DNA of 64,000 nucleotides, from contig CM049306.1 of the NCBI GenBank assembly GCA_026874595.1, positions 83,790,142-83,854,141 of the forward strand, given 5' to 3'. Of the stretch, positions 60,140 to 64,000 are shown piece by piece. Under the pieces are notes generated by a model. The model ran no database searches and was not told the DNA's origin. It was given only the letters and a program-made list of their open reading frames with translations. Source of the stretch: Sipunculus nudus. Its lineage: Eukaryota > Annelida > Sipuncula > Golfingiida > Sipunculidae. The first letter of the stretch is position 1, and every line of letters begins with the position of its first letter. A program made the position numbers and the translations under genes.

Positions 60140-62440
60140 ATCTTTAAACTTCGTTCTGATCCACAATATATATTCAAACGAAAAAGAAACTGGTCTCAAC
60201 GATCACTGCATGGTAGAAGTCTCTCACGAATGAGGTATAAAACCTTTAAGGCATTTTTACACTTATAGACGAGGAGTCATGAATCAGCCCCTCCTCAATG
60301 CCATTTTTGCTCCCATGAATATAAAATGGACCAGCTTGGTTATATTTATCTGATTATGCCGGCCCAACTTGTTACCCCAGAGGAAAGACCAGACGAAAAA
60401 AGGATCATAATATTGCTTAAGTAGGTAAATGACTGAATAGCATTAGTAGAATATAGATAAAGAATACAGTCCAATTAAACCATGAACATAAAGAATAAAA
60501 ATTTTCATTATAATAACAATACAAAACATAAAATACACATTTTTTATCTGATACATACATTTATTATAAGGACTTGATGCACTTGATGTAATTTTCTTTG
60601 ATCATATTTTTATATGAACGGGTGCTTCTTGTATTAAAACACAGATAATATAAATCTAATTATTATAAATAATATTTGAGTTGGATATGGACGAACTTTC
60701 CGGAATTCAAAAACAAATTCGAATTTTATAAAAGCAAATGGATTTTATATCATTGATGGGTAGATACCATTTTCCTATGTTCAGAAAAGGATAATGAATT
60801 AAGAAGTCCTCTCAGTCCACCCATTGAGACAACCTGTTTAATTATCTTAAGGTGTAACTTTATCAATAAAATGCCAAGGTGCAGGGAAACTAGTCAAGGG
60901 CAGACGCAAAATGATATAATAAATGGTTTTGGTATTTTGATCAAGGGAAATATAACTGATAACAATCCTCATGTGAAATGCTAAACACTCCGAGGTTCGC
61001 CTTTTGAAGAATTTTAATAAAACTGTGATTTGGACGCGAACCGTGGCAGCTGTGCACCGAACCAGAAACTTATTGAAGAACATCATGGGTATTATTACCT
61101 ACTATTCCAAAGTCATGGCAAATATGTCCCCATTCTCGCTACCTGGCATATGATAGGATTTTAAGTGAAGCCCTAAATCAAAGGTCATTTTCGGGAAGGA
61201 AATCCCTGTAATCTGTAATGGATAAACGCCATATTCTGTCAGTGTAAGCGCGACAGTGTAAATGACAAGGGGTACTGTTTTAAATGTGTAGACGTCTATG
61301 TCCTGCGTCTTGGTTTAGTGATATGGCTCCCTGTCGAAGAGTTGAGAACATGAATGCCGATGTATTAGGAGGAGAACACATATTTACAAACACCCGTGTC
61401 TTTGCGAGTAAACTCGAACCACAAATCTACATCCGGTACACCAGCTACCACTTGAACCTGTTCTCATTGTTTAAAAAGTTGTCTTGGCAATGAACCATTA
61501 TACACATTATTATTACTTTCGAATGAAATGTCGTTTTATGCAACTAAAATAAATCATTTGTCGTTTCTGTGCAATTGGAATCGTGATTTAGGTTTACAAC
61601 TTATTGACACATGCCAATATGGGATAGTTCAAAGCACATCTTTTGGACTGACCGCAGATAAATCGTATTTCCCTGATGTAGGTTTAATAGAAGAGCGATA
61701 ATAGAAGAGATAGAGCTGCTAGTTCTTTCATACATAGGAAACCCCCTTACAAAATGGACAGTTGATAGTTATATGAACAGTTTTACACAATCGGTTCATG
61801 TTTCTGTATCCTCTTTCTCAAACCTTATGGATATTATATGAGTTTCACAGATCATGCTGGAAAATATTATATTGTACTAAGACTGCCAGGAAACGTCGAG
61901 GAAATTCTGTGGCAGGCAAAACAAAGAGAATTCCCAAAGTTTACAATAAGGAAATATAGACCTGAAAAATTCTTTTTAAACTATTAATAAAATCCCTATT
62001 TCAGCTTGGATGGGTACATTAAACACCTTATTTTAAATGTATTATAGCGTGTCCGCCTTCGAACAACATACGTCGAAATTGCCTCTTCTATAAGTATTCT
62101 TTCGGTGCACGACATTATACTCGTTCTTTCTAAGTATATTCCGTACATCATGCCCTTTTTGCAAAGAGAGACGAACCTGAAGGTCATTTTCCTGCTATCA
62201 TTAGCTTTAGACAATAATGTACACGGGGATGGAATGTGTCGGGGACTGCTCATTGTGTGTTGGGGCTGGTATCGTTTGCTTCGTATCAGCAGATCAGATA
62301 ACGGCGCAGACGAAATAGGATGTGTCGGTCACTGAATAACTGAAACTCCTCATGTTATCAAACGGCCAAAGATATGGCAGAACCACTGGCCGTCTTGGGC
62401 TTCAAATTCAAGCAGGATAATAAAATTGTTACTTTTGTCT
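60140..62440. other. Gene-free stretch before the right-edge exons
   Basis: No supported gene. Patches at 60,880-61,090 and 61,980-62,340 have mixed GC and ATTA/ACAATAATG motifs that could be regulatory. Open frames of 60-80 codons there lack splice or homology support. Confidence 0.35.
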
Positions 62441-62444
62441 TTAG

Positions 62445-63423
62445 GGAGCGGGGCTGGAGCAGACAGACTGGCGCGCCACAGTATTGAACCTGTCCCTTAG
62501 CGGCCCCCAGCAGAGGGACTGGACCTATCCACTAGGGCTCCAACAGCACTGCCGAGGCCAAAGGTGTCTGCTGTCGAAGATTTCCCAAAGGACTAACTTG
62601 TTACTATACAGAACTGGACGCCATGGTGAGTGCGCAAATATCTGTTAAATATACCAACTCAAGCCCCCTTACCCATATGAAAATCCATTGAAGTAACAAC
62701 AGACACAAAACATTTATGGTTAAGATAAATAAACTTGGTATACATTATTTTAAAGCATGTATATATATTTAAAATAATATATATTTACAAGCTAAGCAAT
62801 TACATATGTTAGCTTGAAAAAATATAGTCATTTCAAGAGGCAGATCCAGGATTCCGGAAAAGGCGGGAGTATTGACCCAGTAATAATAAAACCAAAAAGA
62901 AGGTCCCCATGCCCGAAAGGTGGGGGGGGGGGGGGGTCAGGGCGAAAAATTGGTCTGAAACCCTTACAAAAGGTAACGGTGGCTGAAAAAGGGGGGTCCG
63001 GATACCCTTGAACCCCCTCTGGATCGATGTCTTTCTTCGATGTTTTAAAAAAAAGTATGGCTAAATTATTTTATGATACCTCATACTAACTACGAATATT
63101 TGCATTTCGCTCAATGTTCCCTATGTAAAACTTTTTTTCAGGTTTTATGCTGTGTAACATAAATATCTGTGGTGTTTTATAGTTCTTTAACAATAAAACC
63201 ATATACGTTTCTGGTCGAAATATAATGCGCCAGTTTTACATAATGACCAAGATGTTTCATTGTACTGTCATTTATTGTTACAGTTGTCGAGCGGTTAAAC
63301 TAATCGAAACTTTCTTTAACTGTTAAAATCTTTTAACATTGTAAAGAACACCTAATATTACAGGATCGACAGTGTCTCAGTCCAGAGGATGGTGGAATCG
63401 GCGGTACAGAACAGATCTGAAAG
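62445..63423 (+). CDS. Partial unrecognised gene near the right edge, two exons
   Basis: Exon 62445-62625 follows acceptor TTTGTCTTTAG and ends at donor GTGAGT. Exon 63364-63423 follows acceptor TATTACAG. One frame is open through both: GAGLEQTDWRATVLNLSLSG, then residues ending RTGRHG, then STVSQSRGWWNRRYRTDLK. After that it can end at donor GTATCA, or read on for 20 codons to a TGA at 63483. In the frame used there is a TAG just before the first exon, so the acceptor or an upstream exon is required. An alternative reading makes the first exon a leader: its last three bases are ATG in a good context (GCCATGG), and the next exon would then read MDRQCLSPEDGGIGG. GC is well above the surrounding DNA. 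No family is recognised. Confidence 0.4.
62834..63030. mobile_element. GGATCC-type G-tract MITE
   Basis: Starts CAAGAGGCAGATCCAGGATT, includes AATTGGTCTGAAACCCTTAC as in the copy at 54,987, and ends CCCCCTCTGGATCGA. It sits between the two right-edge exon candidates. Confidence 0.6.
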
Positions 63424-63489
63424 GTATCAATGATGAAAACCCCATGAGCATTTACTGTGACGTCATTAGAATGCGATATCTCTGATATA

Positions 63490-64000
63490 TGGAAATTCCA
63501 TTGTCTATATATTGTCTATGATATTAATATTCAACTTTCGTCCTTGTCTCGTAACCAGAACGCCTACATTCAACAATATCCTGTAATAACGTTCACCTTA
63601 TTGCATATTAGATTTTATAATATGGGCGGATTAAGAAAGGGTGCAAGGGGGCGGTGGGGGGGGGGGGAGGGGGGCTTCCTCTCTTTATCGACCCAAAAAA
63701 TGGAGAAATAGAACAAAACATTCACGCTTATAATCGAAAAAAAACCGCCGGATTTTGTGTCTCGAACGGTTACTTTGGTTGCCTTCTGGTTCTCGAGGAA
63801 AAACTGCGAATATGAAACCCTCGGGAATAAGATGCCTCATACACTTATATGAACAAGAGGGGATGATGCACCTGCACTGATGGATTATTTGTCACACCAC
63901 TGGAAATATGGTTCGTTAACCAGCAGCCTAATCTGTGCATGGTATCGTACCGGCCCATGCAAACACACTAATCATTATAATAATATAAAGACTGTATCAG
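63490..64000. other. Right-edge DNA
   Basis: Holds a G-rich patch at 63,624-63,680 (GGGCGGATTAAGAAAGGG then G tracts), which may be another partial G-tract MITE. No exon recognised. Confidence 0.35.

Noticed and set aside
61284-61493. 69-codon plus-strand frame, protein-like in its second half
   Set aside because: No acceptor or donor fits, there is no link to the exons at 62.4 kb, and the length is within chance.
62374-62487. Short frame starting MAEPLAVLGFKF upstream of the right-edge exon
   Set aside because: It reads through the acceptor into another frame and stops after 37 codons. There is no donor that would join it to the downstream exon.
1-64000. tRNA, rRNA or CRISPR features
   Set aside because: No clover-leaf with conserved GGTTCGA-type arm, no rRNA-like stretch and no regularly spaced identical repeats with unique spacers of CRISPR type were seen. 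The palindromic arrays are transposon or satellite-like.

Overview
The window is eukaryotic nuclear DNA. It is AT-rich, with genes split by GT-AG introns and a very high load of short dispersed repeats. Several repeat ends (3' hairpin followed by TAAAA, runs of GACGGACGGACA, and G-tract elements with GGATCC near their tips) and the intron-rich glycosidase suggest a marine invertebrate, most likely a mollusc and perhaps a bivalve. That placement is inference from repeat style, not proof.

The best-supported gene is on the minus strand at 29229-35211. It has nine coding exons that join without a break into a 728-residue family GH31 glycosidase. The protein resembles bacterial sulfoquinovosidase YihQ along its whole length. 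It keeps both catalytic aspartates (D415, D482) and every residue known in YihQ to bind the sulfonate of sulfoquinovose (Q296, R309, W312, Y518, with the bacterial spacing nearly unchanged). It also has a signal peptide and an added acidic C-terminal tail ending KSEL. It looks like an animal enzyme that splits sulfoquinovosyl glycerolipids or glycerides from photosynthetic food.

Layout from left to right. Positions 1-17,400 are mostly repeats: blocks with the 12-bp palindrome GGTGGCGCCACC, a large segment present twice (about 840-3,420 and 14,780-16,560), and a composite element at 8,160-13,290. A few convincing minus-strand exons of an unrecognised gene lie among them (7,942-8,028 and 5,620-5,782). 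Positions 17,957-19,171 are a decayed pogo/Tigger-like DNA transposon. Positions 19,500-29,000 hold weak exon candidates, a hAT-type MITE, a repeat family also found at 46-47 kb, and microsatellites. Positions 29,229-35,211 are the GH31 gene. Positions 36,000-54,000 have no gene I can prove. They hold tandem repeats, long AT-rich stretches and several higher-GC islands with homeodomain-like ATTA motifs that could be regulatory.

Positions 54,388-58,455 are bounded by CACTSTAAAAAG inverted ends with arrays of GTTTCA-type repeats. Inside lies an intact two-exon gene for an 84-residue protein of unknown family. Positions 58,500-62,400 are non-coding with a second hAT-type MITE. From 62,445 one or two plus-strand exons of another unrecognised gene begin and may run off the right edge.

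I see no operons, CRISPR arrays, rRNA or tRNA genes. Apart from the GH31 gene and the 84-residue gene, exon models are tentative because they rest only on open frames and splice signals.
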